From assembly GCA_020628095.1 (NCBI GenBank), contig JAHDFP010000017.1, positions 27,507-91,506 of the forward strand: DNA of 64,000 nt, written 5' to 3'. The notes below the pieces were generated by a model, which was not told the origin of the DNA, searched no databases, and worked only from the letters and a program-made list of their open reading frames with translations. This stretch comes from Saprospiraceae bacterium (GTDB taxonomy: Bacteria; Bacteroidota; Bacteroidia; Chitinophagales; Saprospiraceae). Numbering within the stretch: position 1 is the stretch's first letter; each line of letters opens with the position of its first letter. The translations under genes and the position numbers were made by a program. Positions 45,593 to 55,477 of this stretch are shown one piece after another.

Positions 45593-46078
45593 ATGAAATC
45601 TTGGCTTATAATATTGTTATTACTCGGATGTACATTACCTTCTTTTTCGCAGGCCAAAATATTCTTACAGATAGAAGAAATAGGAAACGACAACTATATC
45701 CGTCTTGTACTAGGAGATAAGATGAGATTCCAGTCCGATGATATGCCCGACCTATGGAAAGATGCGCGTATCACTAAGCTCATGCCAGAGAAAAGCCTTG
45801 TGATATTGGATAATGGTTATTACAAGCCAGATCAGATATTAGCTTACCGTTATACTAATAGGGGCATGACAATTTTTGGAGGTTCATTGCTGACCTTCAG
45901 TACGACATGGTTTGTTTTTGGTGGTCTTGCCAGAGATATGGATACACAGGATGTGATTATCGGTATGACCTCGGCCGGAATTGGGGCTTTATTTTCATTC
46001 ATACTAAATAAGAAAACCGTAAAATTCGGTAAGAAGAATCATCTGAGGATAATGGATGTCAGGATGACTGTACCGTAG
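45593..46078 (+). CDS. Small exported membrane-associated hypothetical protein
   Basis: 161 residues with a signal peptide (LIILLLLGCTLPSFSQA), a compact domain with SLVILDNGYYKPDQILAYRY, and two C-terminal hydrophobic segments (TIFGGSLLTFSTTWFVFGG and VIIGMTSAGIGALFSFIL). No family is recognised. It stands alone before the MopE-repeat gene. Confidence 0.6.
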   Translation: MKSWLIILLLLGCTLPSFSQAKIFLQIEEIGNDNYIRLVLGDKMRFQSDDMPDLWKDARITKLMPEKSLVILDNGYYKPDQILAYRYTNRGMTIFGGSLLTFSTTWFVFGGLARDMDTQDVIIGMTSAGIGALFSFILNKKTVKFGKKNHLRIMDVRMTVP

Positions 46079-46115
46079 TTTGTTATTTATAGTTTCGTTT
46101 TTGGAATCATTATAA

Positions 46116-48647
46116 ATGAATAAGTCAACGTTCAAATATAATTTTCTCACCTGCATTCTTTTTTTCTGCGCAGGTAGCACTAAGCACCATGCACAATCCA
46201 AAAGAGACTTTGTGTGGCCTTTGGGGATTGATCAATCTGCTCAAGAGCCTGGTGTGCAGGCTTACCAATTGGATTTTAATAATGTGCCAATGGTACCTGA
46301 GCTTCGACAAGGTGAGATAGAGTTTGACTTTTGTAGCGCCGCAATATCTGATGAAGAAGGTCAACTTTTATTTTATACCAATGGATGTCATGTAGCAAAT
46401 CGTAATCATCAGGTCATGCCACATGGAGATAGTCTTAATTATAATTTTTTTTACGAAGAGTTTATAGATGGTTGTGTTCCAGGAGAGGGTGCTTATCTCG
46501 GAACAACCTGTCTACTAATCTTACCTGACCCTGCTTATGAAAAGGGCTATTATATTATACACAAGAGGGTAGAGTTGGATTTTAACCGTATACCTGGATT
46601 ATGGCAACAGTACATATTGTATAGTTATGTGGATATGGATCTGGATAATGGACTCGGAGATGTCGCATATAAGAATCAACCTCTGGTGGATTACGAATAC
46701 TTACAATCTTCTAATCTTTCAGCAATACGACATAGCAATCAGGAGGACTGGTGGATTATACAGCGTGGAGATAGCCTTACAAATGACTATATAACAATTT
46801 TACTTACGAGTGAAGGATTTGAAGAGCCAAGAATTCAAAAAATAGGTCGCACATTTAGGTCCGACAGTAATGCTACTGGGGAATCTTTATTTTCTCCTGA
46901 TGGCAAACTATATGCGAGTTTCAGTGTCTATGATGGCTTACAGTTATTTGATTTTGATCGATCAACAGGCCTACTTTCTAATCCAAGATATCTTCCACAC
47001 GAAAGAAAAGAAGGAGAAAGTAGCGGCACTTTAGAATTTAGTCCAAACTCTAGATTTATATACTATTCCTATGTAGACTTATTTCAGGTAGATACATGGG
47101 AGGAAAATCTCGTAGAAGGAAGGATACTTATAGATAGTTGGGATGGTACATATGACCCTTTTGCTGCGAACTTTTTTGCAATGGGATTAGCACCTAATTG
47201 TAAAATTTACGTTAGGCCCGGAAGTAGCCATTATCATTATCATACCATTCATTTTCCGGATAGAAAAGGGAGAGCATGTTATTTTGTACAACGTGATTTG
47301 GAGATACCTGTTACCACAGAAAGGGGAGGGATACCTAATTTTCCAAGATTTAGAGTGGACGATGATAGGAAGTGTTTTCCAGAGCCAGATCCCGAGCTAA
47401 GTCTATGCGGTGGTGATCTTGACGAGATTTGGTGTCTGCCATGGTTACAGGACTCTATAGCTTCGTTATATGCTCATGCTTGTAGTCAAGATGTAGAATT
47501 CTTTGTTTCTACACTAAGATCTGATACTCTGCAGCTCATAAGCATTAATACTTGTTTTCCTCAGGACTCTTGTCATGGCGATATTTTTACTTGCGATGGC
47601 GGATTATTTGGAGAAACAATATTATTCCCCCAGGGTAACAGGGGCTATGAGCCTAGCTGGCTTACCTCGTATAGTTATCACTTATTAGGAAAGTGCAAAG
47701 AAGGCTTTCCACCTTGTAATCAATATGTCGATGAAGATGGTGACGGATTTACGACGGAGGTGGACTGCGATGATAATAATAATCTTATTTATCCAGGAGC
47801 CGATGAGGTCTGCAATAATACAGATGATAACTGCAACGGTGAGATAGACGAAGGTTTGGTTTTTTTAGACTATTTTTTGGATAGAGATGGAGATGGATTT
47901 GGTGATGGGGATAATGTGAGGAGTGATTGCCGAGTACCTTCTGGATATGTATTGGATAGTAGCGATTGTGATGATAATAATGCAGAGGTGAACCCATCAT
48001 CTGTCGAGATAGAATATAATGGATGGGATGATGACTGTGATCCAAGTACTCTGGATGATGATTTAGATCATGATGGTTATGATTTAGTTATGGACTGCGA
48101 TGATAATAATCCAGAAATAAATCCAGATCAGGTAGAGGTATGTAATGATATAGATGATGATTGTAATGGTGAGATAGACGAAGGCTTGGAATACCTTAAC
48201 TACTTTCTTGATAGAGATGGAGACGGTTTTGGAGATGGCGAACGCTTTAGATTGGATTGTCGAATACCTTCAGGATTTGTTATAGATAGTACGGATTGTA
48301 ATGATAACGAATCAAGTGTTTTTCCTGGTGCCGAAGAAATACCAGATAATGGCATAGATGAAGATTGTGACGGAAAAGACTTAATAACATCCAGTCAAGA
48401 GTTGCATAATTTGGAATGGACTATTTATCCCAACCCTGTTGAGGATATAATTAATATTCAGTCGAACAAAGGTGACAGAACAAGAATCGAAATTTATGAT
48501 AACTTGGGAAGATTGGTTAAATCATTAAAAATTTGTAAAGGAAATAATCAGTTGAACATTGCCGATCTGGAAAGCGGGGTTTATTTTTTAATTATAGTAG
48601 AAGAGCGTTCTTCGAAGAACTCAATCTTTAAGTTGATTAAAACTTAA
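46116..48647 (+). CDS. T9SS-exported protein with MopE-like metal-binding repeats
   Basis: 843 residues. After a signal peptide the first ~430 residues resemble a seven-bladed propeller of the kind found in Bacteroidota surface proteins. From about residue 540, four MopE-type units (D-C-D-D-N-N ... C-N/D-x-x-D-D-N/D-C-D/N) each end in a DxDCxG-like cluster. Units 1-2 and 3-4 share LDYFLDRDGDGFGDG-type text, so a ~100-residue block is duplicated in tandem. The last ~80 residues (IYPNPVEDIINIQS...LESGVYFLII) are a type A Por sorting domain. It is likely a secreted metal-binding (Ca or Cu) surface protein. Confidence 0.82.
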   Translation: MNKSTFKYNFLTCILFFCAGSTKHHAQSKRDFVWPLGIDQSAQEPGVQAYQLDFNNVPMVPELRQGEIEFDFCSAAISDEEGQLLFYTNGCHVANRNHQVMPHGDSLNYNFFYEEFIDGCVPGEGAYLGTTCLLILPDPAYEKGYYIIHKRVELDFNRIPGLWQQYILYSYVDMDLDNGLGDVAYKNQPLVDYEYLQSSNLSAIRHSNQEDWWIIQRGDSLTNDYITILLTSEGFEEPRIQKIGRTFRSDSNATGESLFSPDGKLYASFSVYDGLQLFDFDRSTGLLSNPRYLPHERKEGESSGTLEFSPNSRFIYYSYVDLFQVDTWEENLVEGRILIDSWDGTYDPFAANFFAMGLAPNCKIYVRPGSSHYHYHTIHFPDRKGRACYFVQRDLEIPVTTERGGIPNFPRFRVDDDRKCFPEPDPELSLCGGDLDEIWCLPWLQDSIASLYAHACSQDVEFFVSTLRSDTLQLISINTCFPQDSCHGDIFTCDGGLFGETILFPQGNRGYEPSWLTSYSYHLLGKCKEGFPPCNQYVDEDGDGFTTEVDCDDNNNLIYPGADEVCNNTDDNCNGEIDEGLVFLDYFLDRDGDGFGDGDNVRSDCRVPSGYVLDSSDCDDNNAEVNPSSVEIEYNGWDDDCDPSTLDDDLDHDGYDLVMDCDDNNPEINPDQVEVCNDIDDDCNGEIDEGLEYLNYFLDRDGDGFGDGERFRLDCRIPSGFVIDSTDCNDNESSVFPGAEEIPDNGIDEDCDGKDLITSSQELHNLEWTIYPNPVEDIINIQSNKGDRTRIEIYDNLGRLVKSLKICKGNNQLNIADLESGVYFLIIVEERSSKNSIFKLIKT

Positions 48648-49072
48648 ATTGAGTTATAACTTAAGAAATACTCTACACCCTCTTTATATCCATCAACACC
48701 TTTCCCTATAATATGATGGATACAGACCTCTTTGATATAGGACACTTTACGATAGCTTTCGCGCTTATTGATATCTGAGATATGCAGTTCTATTACAGGA
48801 GATGTTATCGCTTTGATGGCATCAGCAATGGCGATGGATGTATGTGTGTAAGCACCAGCATTGAGGATGATGCCGTCTGCACGGAAGCCAACGTCATGGA
48901 GTTTGTCTATGATATGACCTTCATGATTAGATTGGAAGTATTCTATATGATGGTCGGAATAGTACTCTATTATTTCTCCTATGATCTCGTCCATAGACTT
49001 GCTTCCATAGATAGACGTTTCTCTCGTACCTACAAGGTTGAGGTTAGGACCATTGATAATGCAGAGATGCAT
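48644..49072 (-). CDS. aroQ: 3-dehydroquinate dehydratase, type II
   Basis: 142 residues of the shikimate-pathway enzyme. Motifs: INGPNLNLVGTRE with catalytic Tyr22 in SIYGS, NAGAYTHTSIAI and VIELHISDI. It lies 3 bases after recQ on the same strand and overlaps the T9SS gene end by 4 bases tail to tail. Confidence 0.94.
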   Translation of the reverse strand: MHLCIINGPNLNLVGTRETSIYGSKSMDEIIGEIIEYYSDHHIEYFQSNHEGHIIDKLHDVGFRADGIILNAGAYTHTSIAIADAIKAITSPVIELHISDINKRESYRKVSYIKEVCIHHIIGKGVDGYKEGVEYFLSYNSI

Positions 49073-49075
49073 GGA

Positions 49076-51292
49076 TTAGTTAGCCATGTCCGTCATGAAT
49101 TTAATCTTGACGAGTTTGATTTCTTCCATGGTGATGTCATCTTCTTGTAATTCAGAGAAAGCTTCTTCTATATCATCGGATTCTGCCTCAGAGAAATAAT
49201 CAAAAACATCTTCTATTACGGATTCATCCAGATTTTCGTTGAGGTAATAATTGATGTCCAGCTTGGTGCCTGAGTTGACGATGATGTCCATTTCTGATAA
49301 CAATTCATCCATAGATTTATTAAGGCTGTCCGCAAGATCTTCCAGCGGCAACTTACGATCAATGGCTTGTATTATGGTCACCTTGGATTTTGACTTATTA
49401 GCAAGTTGCTTCATGACAAAATCCTCTGGTCTATCGATCTCGTTTTGCTCTACATAATCCTTGATAAGATCTATAAATGGAGCAGAAAACTTATTGGCTT
49501 TGCCATGACTGACACCTGATATTTTCAGCATATCATCTTTGGATATCGGATAATATGTCGCCATATCCTGTAGAGATACTTCTGAGAATATTATCCACGG
49601 CTGGAGATTTCGACGTTTCCCTTCCGACTTGCGCAGATCCTTCAGCATCTGTAGTAATGTATTATCCAATGCCGCTCCTCCTGATCCAGAAGTGATCACT
49701 TCATCACCTTCGGCTTCTGAGTAGTCTCTATTGAGAGGAATCTGGATCGTGTCAGGATTATCTAAGAAGGCTCTACCATCATCTGTTAGCTTGAGCAGAC
49801 CATATTCTTCTATTTCTTTGTAGAGCATGTTTTGTAAGATGCCATGTCGGAGTATAGAGTGCCAGAATAACTCTCCCTTCTCTTTACCGCTACCAAATTT
49901 TGGTTTGGTATGGAAATTATTCGTTTGTATGTCCTTGGAATTCTTACCTATCATAAAGTCCACGATCAGCTTGACACCGTAGTTTTCCTTGAGCTCTTTG
50001 ATGACATTAAGAGCTTGATGCATTTCGTTTGTTACATCTTGTTTTTCCTTAGGATTTTTGCAGTTATCGCAAGTTTTATTGCATTCCTCCTCTGGGTAAT
50101 CTTCTCCGAAATAATGCAGTAAAAACTTACGTCTGCAAGAGCTTGTTTCTGCATAAGCGATAATTTCTTCCATGAGTTGACCCGCCAGTTCTTTCTCAGC
50201 CACACCTTTGTCCTTCAAGAACTTCTCTAGCTTGAGTATATCTTTATAAGAATAGAATGCCAGACATTGGCAGCCTAATCCATCACGACCCCCACGGCCT
50301 GTTTCCTGATAATAATTTTCGATACTCTTAGGTATATCATAATGGATAACGAATCGCACATCTGGCTTATCTATACCCATACCGAAAGCTATTGTAGCCA
50401 CGATCACGTCGACTTCCTCCATCAGAAAGTCATCCTGTATTCTAGATCTCGTCTTGCCATCTAAGCCCGCATGATAGGGCGCACCATTGATGCCATTGAG
50501 TTGTAGGACTTTGGCGATTTCTTCGGTTGATTTTCGCGATTGTACATAGATGATTCCTGACTTACCAGATTGTTTATTGATAAACTGTACAATTTCTTTC
50601 TGTGTCTGATTTTTGTTGAGCTTAGGTCGGACCTGGTAGAAAAGCCCATCTCTGTTAAATGAAGAAATGAAAACATTTGGGTTTTTCATTTCCAGATTTT
50701 TCTTAATGTCAGATTGGACCTTAGGCGTGGCCGTGGCGGTCAGGGCGATGATCGGAATAGAATCAGATATGCCTTTGACCATTTTTCTGATCTTACGATA
50801 TTCTGGCCTGAAATCATGACCCCACTCCGAGATGCAATGGGCTTCATCCACTGCGATAAACGAGACATTGGCTTTCTTAAAAAAGTCAATATTTTCTTCT
50901 TTTACTAAAGTTTCTGGGGCTATAAAGACCAACTTAGTTTTTCCTTCCAGAATGTCGCTTTTGACCTGCTTCATCTGAGTTTTATTCAGAGAAGAGTTAA
51001 GAAAATGCGCTATGGAGTTTTGAGAACTGAAACTTCTTATAGAATCCACCTGATTTTTCATGAGAGCGATCAGTGGGGATATAATGAGTGCCGTTCCTTC
51101 CATGATAAGGGCTGGCAACTGGTAACACATAGACTTACCACCACCTGTCGGCATGATAACGAATGTATCATTGCCATCGAGGAGGCTGTTGATTATAGCT
51201 TCTTGATTGAGTTTGAAATCCGAAAAACCAAAGTAGTTTTTTAGCTCAGCTTTGAGGTTCACATCACTACGCACGAATTCGCTTACTGCCAT
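49076..51292 (-). CDS. recQ: ATP-dependent DNA helicase RecQ
   Basis: 738 residues. Walker A is MPTGGGKSMCYQLPA, the Walker B box DEAHCISEWGHDFRPEY is RecQ-specific, and the C-terminal helicase half carries HYDIPKSIENYYQETGRGGRDG. The zinc-binding segment has cysteines in SSCRRKFLL and CNKTCDNC, followed by the winged-helix and an HRDC domain. A further acidic C-terminal tail (about 660-738) extends beyond the usual length. It is followed by aroQ in one operon. A leader hairpin (51327-51365) precedes the start. Confidence 0.95.
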   Translation of the reverse strand: MAVSEFVRSDVNLKAELKNYFGFSDFKLNQEAIINSLLDGNDTFVIMPTGGGKSMCYQLPALIMEGTALIISPLIALMKNQVDSIRSFSSQNSIAHFLNSSLNKTQMKQVKSDILEGKTKLVFIAPETLVKEENIDFFKKANVSFIAVDEAHCISEWGHDFRPEYRKIRKMVKGISDSIPIIALTATATPKVQSDIKKNLEMKNPNVFISSFNRDGLFYQVRPKLNKNQTQKEIVQFINKQSGKSGIIYVQSRKSTEEIAKVLQLNGINGAPYHAGLDGKTRSRIQDDFLMEEVDVIVATIAFGMGIDKPDVRFVIHYDIPKSIENYYQETGRGGRDGLGCQCLAFYSYKDILKLEKFLKDKGVAEKELAGQLMEEIIAYAETSSCRRKFLLHYFGEDYPEEECNKTCDNCKNPKEKQDVTNEMHQALNVIKELKENYGVKLIVDFMIGKNSKDIQTNNFHTKPKFGSGKEKGELFWHSILRHGILQNMLYKEIEEYGLLKLTDDGRAFLDNPDTIQIPLNRDYSEAEGDEVITSGSGGAALDNTLLQMLKDLRKSEGKRRNLQPWIIFSEVSLQDMATYYPISKDDMLKISGVSHGKANKFSAPFIDLIKDYVEQNEIDRPEDFVMKQLANKSKSKVTIIQAIDRKLPLEDLADSLNKSMDELLSEMDIIVNSGTKLDINYYLNENLDESVIEDVFDYFSEAESDDIEEAFSELQEDDITMEEIKLVKIKFMTDMAN

Positions 51293-51603
51293 GTTTATTT
51301 TTAGTTGAGAGTTAAATTTCTATTGTTTGGGGATCAATCGTAAAGGGTGTATTACGCTTCCCCAAGAGTACAGAAACTGTACATTGATTTTGCAATTAAA
51401 AGATACGAATATATTACACACCAGAGGTAATAATCAGCAATAATCTATAATTCTTTACACATTATAATCAGTGGGTATACAGGCAGTAAATTTTATAATT
51501 TACTAGATCACATCTCATATATTTTGGACTACTCAATTTGACTTGTATAATTACCCCTATATCCCAAAAAAGACTAGTCAGATTCCTTGAGTGTTAATAA
51601 CTT
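51293..51603. other. Intergenic region between the recQ start and the MATE gene end
   Basis: Both flanking genes are on the minus strand. No coding frame is seen. It holds the hairpin at 51327-51365, an AAAAGATA (51398-51405) that reads TATCTTTT on the minus strand and may be the recQ -7 box, and a CAGTAAATTTTATAATTTACT palindrome (51486-51506 region) that could terminate the MATE transcript. Confidence 0.45.
51327..51365 (-). other. Hairpin in the presumed recQ leader
   Basis: Outer arms TTGGGGA / TCCCCAA (7 pairs) and inner arms CGTAA / TTACG (5 pairs) form a two-step stem 35-73 bases before the recQ start codon. It may be an RNA structure or a protein site; nothing more is visible. Confidence 0.4.
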
Positions 51604-52995
51604 TTATACGACAGTTGTTTTCCATTTTCCTTGTTTGAATATGTATATCGAAGCCACAGTAATAAGTAATGAGCTAACACATATAGAGATATATACTCCG
51701 CTGGATTCCAGAGATGTTTTTGCTAGTATATAGGCCAATGGTATCTGGACTAACCACATAAATATGAAACAAAGAATCGTCGGCGTCCTCGTGTCACCAG
51801 CACCGTTAAAAGCCTGCAAGACGATCATCTGATAGGATATAAAAATATAGCTTAAACTTAGAATTTTGAGACAAAGGACGCCTTCGTCTATAACCACCAT
51901 ATCATCCGAAAAGAAACTAATTATCTGCCTCCCAAAAACTAAAAATATAATAGCTAAAGTGATGAGATAGTACATATTATATCGACTTGCCATCCAGACG
52001 GTACTTTCGGCGCGATCACTATTATTAGCCCCTAGGTTCTGACCTACTAATGTCGCTGTAGCCATAGCTAACCCCCACGAGGGCAATATCGAAAATATAA
52101 CGACCCTAATAGCCAAGGTATACCCACTAAATTTTTGCTCCCCAAAATCGTTGAGTATAAAAATCAGAAATATCCAACTGGCCGTAGAGATAAGAAACTG
52201 TCCAGCTCCACCCAGAGATAGATTGAAAAGACTTTTGAGGACCTCGATCTGTGGGCGGATATAGTCTTTATAGATTTTGATCTTTGATTTTCCAGATGAT
52301 AATATGTAGAATTGGTAAAGAACTCCACAACCTCTACCGATGCATGTGGCGACAGCCGCGCCAGTCACACCCATACCTTCAAAGGACCCTATACCGAAAA
52401 TGAAGATGGGGTCCAATACAATATTAAGTCCATTGGATAGCCATAATGTCCGCATCGCAATCGCTGGGTTACCCGCTGCCCGAAAGATCCCATTGAACAC
52501 GAACAAATACATCAACACGATATTAAATCCAAGGATAATCCTGGTGTAGTTTTTACCTTCCTGCACCACGCCTTCGTTATTGCGACTTAACAATCTCAGG
52601 ATGTCTTCTGCATATATAAAAGCAAATATGCCTGCTATAACAGCTACTATGGTCGCCAGAAGAATAGCCTGCACAGCCGCTTGTGAGGCCATTTTTTCAT
52701 TTTTTTCTCCTATGCGCCGCGCAATCAAAGCGGTTGCCGCCATAGCAATGCCTATCGCTACGGACTCGATTAGCATCAACAAACCCTCTGTATTGCCTAC
52801 TGTAGCGATCGCATTGTTGCTGACCTTGGCGACAAAATAGATGTCCACGATGGCAAATAGGGATTCCATAATCATCTCCAGGATGATAGGAATAGACAAA
52901 AGCAAAAGCGCTTTTTTGATATTGCCAGAGGTATAGTCTTGTTCTTCTCCTTTGACGGCTTGTTTGAAGATTTCAAATATTTCTTTAAGGCGCAT
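51604..52995 (-). CDS. MATE-family multidrug/metabolite efflux transporter
   Basis: 463 residues with 12 hydrophobic segments in two related halves, and the MATE pattern with LSIPIILEMIMESLFAIVDIYFVAK at the start. Proteins of this family export cationic drugs or metabolites with Na+ or H+ coupling. It is divergent from the ABC transporter genes with a 17-35 base gap, so the two share a promoter region. Confidence 0.9.
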   Translation of the reverse strand: MRLKEIFEIFKQAVKGEEQDYTSGNIKKALLLLSIPIILEMIMESLFAIVDIYFVAKVSNNAIATVGNTEGLLMLIESVAIGIAMAATALIARRIGEKNEKMASQAAVQAILLATIVAVIAGIFAFIYAEDILRLLSRNNEGVVQEGKNYTRIILGFNIVLMYLFVFNGIFRAAGNPAIAMRTLWLSNGLNIVLDPIFIFGIGSFEGMGVTGAAVATCIGRGCGVLYQFYILSSGKSKIKIYKDYIRPQIEVLKSLFNLSLGGAGQFLISTASWIFLIFILNDFGEQKFSGYTLAIRVVIFSILPSWGLAMATATLVGQNLGANNSDRAESTVWMASRYNMYYLITLAIIFLVFGRQIISFFSDDMVVIDEGVLCLKILSLSYIFISYQMIVLQAFNGAGDTRTPTILCFIFMWLVQIPLAYILAKTSLESSGVYISICVSSLLITVASIYIFKQGKWKTTVV

Positions 52996-53030
52996 CTGAT
53001 TTTGTATCTTGCATGTTTACCTATTGCGGT

Positions 53031-53660
53031 ATGCTGAGAACGGATTCAATCAAACATCATTACACTAACGCGCAAAGATTTGATTTTCCTGATATAAATT
53101 GCAACTCATCTGAGGCGATGTTAATATTGGGGCAGTCAGGCGTGGGCAAAACGACCCTATTACATATTCTAGCGGGTATATTGAAACCTCAAGAAGGTCA
53201 AGTCTACATTGGTGATAAGGCTCTATATGGATTATCGGGTAACCAACTGGATAAGTTCAGAGGGCAGCATATCGGACTGGTTTTCCAAAAACCACATTTT
53301 GTACAATCCATTACGGCAGAGGAGAACTTATTACTTACTCAAAAAATGGCAGGTCAGCCCACGGACAAAAAATTAGCAGACTCGCTACTTTCTAAGCTCA
53401 ATATCGGTCATCGTAAGTCAGCTAAGGCTTATAAAATGAGTCAGGGAGAACAGCAAAGACTGTCTATCGCCAGAGCCATTATCAATAGGCCCAAGGTGAT
53501 ATTAGCGGATGAGCCGACATCCGCACTCGATGATAAAAACTGTGAGAAAGTGATCGACTTACTCAAAGAACAAGCCGAAGAGGTCAAGGCCTCTCTACTT
53601 ATAGTCACTCACGATAATAGACTCAAGGATATTTTTTCGAACTATATAGAACTCTCATAA
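53031..53660 (+). CDS. ABC transporter ATP-binding protein, LolD/MacB type
   Basis: 209 residues from ATG 53031 (an earlier ATG at 53013 is possible). Walker A GQSGVGKTT, signature KMSQGEQQRLSIARAI, Walker B VILADEPTSALD and H-loop VTHD are all present. The length is that of LolD-like ATPases. It is coupled to the FtsX-type permease (2-base gap) and belongs to the cluster to 55936. Confidence 0.93.
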   Translation: MLRTDSIKHHYTNAQRFDFPDINCNSSEAMLILGQSGVGKTTLLHILAGILKPQEGQVYIGDKALYGLSGNQLDKFRGQHIGLVFQKPHFVQSITAEENLLLTQKMAGQPTDKKLADSLLSKLNIGHRKSAKAYKMSQGEQQRLSIARAIINRPKVILADEPTSALDDKNCEKVIDLLKEQAEEVKASLLIVTHDNRLKDIFSNYIELS

Positions 53661-53661
53661 G

Positions 53662-54906
53662 ATGAATATTCTAAAACTGGCTTGGAAAAATATTATCCAT
53701 AATCCGCTGAACTTGTTGCTTAATTTGGTCCTGCTCACACTGGGTGTCGGTCTGATCAACTTTATTCTGCTTTTCAATCATCAGCTCAAAGACAAGTTTG
53801 ATAAAAATCTGGCGGGGATAGATCTTGTTATCGGAGCTAAAGGCAGTCCTCTGCAATTGATCTTGTGCTCTATGTATCATATAGATGCACCGACAGGTAA
53901 CATATCCATCAAAGAAGCCAAACCATTCTTACGCATTGGTCACCCACTTATAAAAGCATCAGTTCCTCTATCTGTAGGTGATAACTATAAAGGTTATCGC
54001 ATAGTCGGGACTGATCATAGCATATTGACGATGTATGACGCACAGGTTGCCGTAGGCAAGAAGTGGTCAGGTCTATATGAGGCTACGGCGGGTGCAGAAG
54101 TAGCGGCGGTTTTGGGATTGGAAATAGGTTCAGAGTTTAAGAGTTCACATGGATTTTCTGATGACCAAGACCTAGAGCATGATGGGGTTTTTCGTATCGT
54201 TGGAATATTGGAATCTACCGGGAGTGTTGTCGACCAATTATTACTCTGTAACACCGCATCTGTATGGGATGTCCATAGTAATCATGGTGATGGTCATAAT
54301 CATAGTAAGTATGATAATTTTTCTATGGAGAGAGATTCGTTGCTCTTATATGAGGAAGAAGAGATCACCAGCATACTGGTGCAATATGTCAATAGGACCA
54401 ATTTTCAGGCACTTAATATGCCGCGGAATATTAACGAGAATACCGATCTACAGGCCGCATCTCCAGCTTATGAGATCAATAGATTATACGACATGATGGG
54501 CACAGGTACTAAGGCGCTGCAATTGCTAGCAATTCTTATAGCGATTGTTTCTGCCATAAGCATCTTTGTCTCTTTGCTTAACTCTCTACGTCAGAGAAAG
54601 TACGAATTGTCTTTGCTCAGAGTATTGGGAGGGAAGCCGACGACTTTGTTTTTTCTTATTGTTATGGAGGGTGTAATTATGGCTTTGTTAGGTTTTTTAT
54701 TGGGAATGCTGACTAGTCATATTGCCATGTCTGCTATGGGATCCAGTCTGTCAGAAAGATATAATTATCAGTTTGCGTCCTGGATTCAGCATGGACAGGA
54801 AGCATTGATATTTGCGATGACCTTGGGTCTTGGATTTTTAGCGGCTGTTATACCAGCTATTATGGCCTACAGAACGGATATACATAATAACTTATCCGAG
54901 GGTTAA
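53662..54906 (+). CDS. FtsX/MacB-type ABC permease with His-rich periplasmic loop
   Basis: 414 residues: one N-terminal membrane helix, a large periplasmic domain (~50-280) and three C-terminal helices (around 285, 335 and 380), the MacB/LolC layout. The periplasmic part contains a histidine/aspartate cluster (HSNHGDGHNHSKYDNF, about 212-227) and EHDGVF earlier, resembling a metal-binding loop. Such transporters handle lipoproteins or extracytoplasmic substrates rather than import. The partner genes downstream suggest a link to metal or redox biology. Confidence 0.88.
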   Translation: MNILKLAWKNIIHNPLNLLLNLVLLTLGVGLINFILLFNHQLKDKFDKNLAGIDLVIGAKGSPLQLILCSMYHIDAPTGNISIKEAKPFLRIGHPLIKASVPLSVGDNYKGYRIVGTDHSILTMYDAQVAVGKKWSGLYEATAGAEVAAVLGLEIGSEFKSSHGFSDDQDLEHDGVFRIVGILESTGSVVDQLLLCNTASVWDVHSNHGDGHNHSKYDNFSMERDSLLLYEEEEITSILVQYVNRTNFQALNMPRNINENTDLQAASPAYEINRLYDMMGTGTKALQLLAILIAIVSAISIFVSLLNSLRQRKYELSLLRVLGGKPTTLFFLIVMEGVIMALLGFLLGMLTSHIAMSAMGSSLSERYNYQFASWIQHGQEALIFAMTLGLGFLAAVIPAIMAYRTDIHNNLSEG

Positions 54907-54999
54907 AATATCATACTCTTAGAATAATGAGTCTTTTTAACCCTCTCTTAACCCATTGTATGGATTTTTTATTCGCAACTTTGTCGTTATAACTTTTAT

Positions 55000-55446
55000 A
55001 TGAAACTGGCTACTGTCATACTGTTTGTATTTCAATCTATAATCACTCTGGGACAGGATGTCGATCATTGGAATACTTTAGCCTTGGTAGAAAAAGAATC
55101 CAAGTTTGATGATATGCTGGGTATGGTGGTGACGACAGCGACGCCTTTACCTGTAGCTGCTGCCATGCAAGCACAGGAGATAGAGATACGCGGTTATATA
55201 ATCGCCTTAGACCCTAAGGCTAAGCTGAAACACTTTATGTTCAGCAGATATCCACAGAACATGTGTTTCTTCTGTGGTGCGGCTGGTCCTGAGTCTGCCA
55301 TGCAGGTATTTTTGAAGGCTGGTGACGAGATACAATTCACCTCGGAGAAAGTCAATGTCAAAGGAACGCTTAATATACAGGCGGGCGATCCGAGTGGACT
55401 AATATATACTTTGCAAAATGCGGAGTTTCTAAATGTTGTAAAATAA
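55000..55446 (+). CDS. Secreted CxxC protein, DUF3299-like (copy 1)
   Basis: 148 residues with a signal peptide (ATVILFVFQSIITLGQ) and a domain with EIRGYIIALDPKAKLKHF, then MFSRYPQNMCFFCGAAGPESA. The CxxC-containing text NMCFFCG..GPE is shared with the next gene, so the two are paralogues. The pattern recalls DUF3299/COG3495 proteins; the name is from memory and unverified. It follows the ABC permease by 93 bases and may have its own promoter. Confidence 0.7.
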   Translation: MKLATVILFVFQSIITLGQDVDHWNTLALVEKESKFDDMLGMVVTTATPLPVAAAMQAQEIEIRGYIIALDPKAKLKHFMFSRYPQNMCFFCGAAGPESAMQVFLKAGDEIQFTSEKVNVKGTLNIQAGDPSGLIYTLQNAEFLNVVK

Positions 55447-55477
55447 TGGCGAAGCCATTCTAAAAAATTTAAAACAT

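Noticed and set aside
48782..49150. A plus-strand frame opposite aroQ/recQ
   Set aside because: It overlaps two certain genes on the other strand and has no domain.
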